A stretch of DNA of 46,185 nucleotides. Source: Methylophaga sp. (GTDB lineage: Bacteria > Pseudomonadota > Gammaproteobacteria > Nitrosococcales > Methylophagaceae). The stretch lies in contig JALSLH010000064.1 of the NCBI GenBank assembly GCA_026988435.1, positions 1-46,185 on the forward strand, read 5' to 3'. Position 1 is the stretch's first letter; each line of letters opens with the position of its first letter. Positions 45,888 through 46,185 of this stretch are shown in pieces. The notes beneath the pieces are model-generated. The model saw only the letters and a program-made list of their open reading frames with translations. It ran no database searches and was not told the DNA's origin. The translations under genes and the position numbers were made by a program.

Positions 45888-46185
45888 TCACATAGGTAAC
45901 CATAAAAAAGCACAAGCAAGAGCCATAGAGCCTTCAAAATTTCGTTTCAACTTGTCATATCGAGTCGCAATAGCTCTGAAATGTTTAACCCTTGCAAAAA
46001 CGTTTTCAATCAAGTGCCGATATTTGTAAAGACACCAATCTATATCATCATTACCCATCGTTGAATTCTTCTTTCTTGGAATAACAGGAGTCGCACCTCT
46101 CTCTTTAATCTGGATACGCAAATCCTCACTATCATAGCCTCGATCAGCAATAATGTAGTCAGCCTTAGGTAATTCAGCAATTAGC
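45888..46185 (-). mobile_element. IS5-family transposase, C-terminal part (runs off the window)
   Basis: The frame is open from the window edge and encodes about 98 C-terminal residues of a DDE transposase: ADYIIADRGYDSEDLRIQIK holds the second catalytic Asp, and RHLIENVFARVKHFRAIATR the catalytic Glu with the IS5-type spacing. It ends ALACAFLWLPM. The terminus of the element is probably near 45871-45873, where TAGGGGCGGTTGCCGTTTC begins; the other end is outside the window, so I cannot tell whether the copy is intact. Confidence 0.85.

Overview
This window looks like chromosomal DNA from an AT-rich (about 40% GC by eye, not computed) methylotrophic gammaproteobacterium, most likely a methanotroph of the order Methylococcales (a Methyloprofundus- or Methylobacter-like lineage is my guess). 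The main reason is a complete calcium-type methanol dehydrogenase cluster (mxaFJGIR-x-SACKL with mxaD and mxaB). It sits among typical gammaproteobacterial housekeeping loci: mreBCD-mrdA-rodA, gatCAB, hrcA-grpE-dnaK-dnaJ-dapB and lpoB-ycfL. No methane monooxygenase or PQQ synthesis gene lies in the window, so methanotrophy itself is an inference.

Layout. 1-459: remnant of a YgjP/SprT-like metallopeptidase gene whose 5' part is missing beside a hairpin resembling the end of a mobile element. 485-6276 (minus strand): cell-shape genes mreB, mreC, mreD, mrdA (PBP2) and rodA. 6447-9640 (plus): gatCAB, the tRNA-dependent amidotransferase. 9651-9687: a long hairpin between convergent operons. 9707-19398 (minus): the mxa operon, with stem-loops after mxaF and an intrinsic terminator after mxaI. 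These probably keep the structural subunits (F, J, G, I) far more abundant than the insertion and maturation genes (R, S, A, C, K, L). 19673-24948: a regulatory and accessory block holding divergent mxaB, mxaD, two YVTN beta-propeller proteins and a second NarL-type response regulator with a UhpB/NarX-type histidine kinase.

25016-27107: a repeat-rich stretch around a PfkB-family kinase, dgkA and gcvH. It has two copies of an 85-bp palindromic MITE-like element and two diverged copies of a ~195-bp segment, each carrying four DnaA-box-like 9-mers. 27798-33060: an orphan efflux-adaptor-like protein, then four envelope genes (lpoB, ycfL, a COG3014-type lipoprotein and a CsgG/FlgT-C-like protein). 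33403-36676: small membrane protein, universal stress protein, cobU-cobT and a secreted DUF3465 fusion. 36760-42618 (minus): hrcA, grpE, dnaK, dnaJ, dapB, with a degenerate CIRCE operator before hrcA. 43006-45711: aqpZ, an MscS channel and two small envelope proteins. 45888-46185: 3' end of an IS5-family transposase running off the window.

How it fits together: methanol is oxidised in the periplasm by MxaFI with cytochrome cL (MxaG) as electron acceptor; MxaJ assists assembly; the MoxR/vWA set (MxaR, S, A, C, K, L) is needed for calcium insertion and activation; MxaB and the neighbouring two-component system probably tune expression. The points most worth a second look are the duplicated DnaA-box region, the layered RNA hairpins in the mxa operon, the mreC gene that seems to start at AUA, the undescribed five-helix membrane protein inside the mxa operon, and the four-gene LpoB/CsgG-like envelope cluster.
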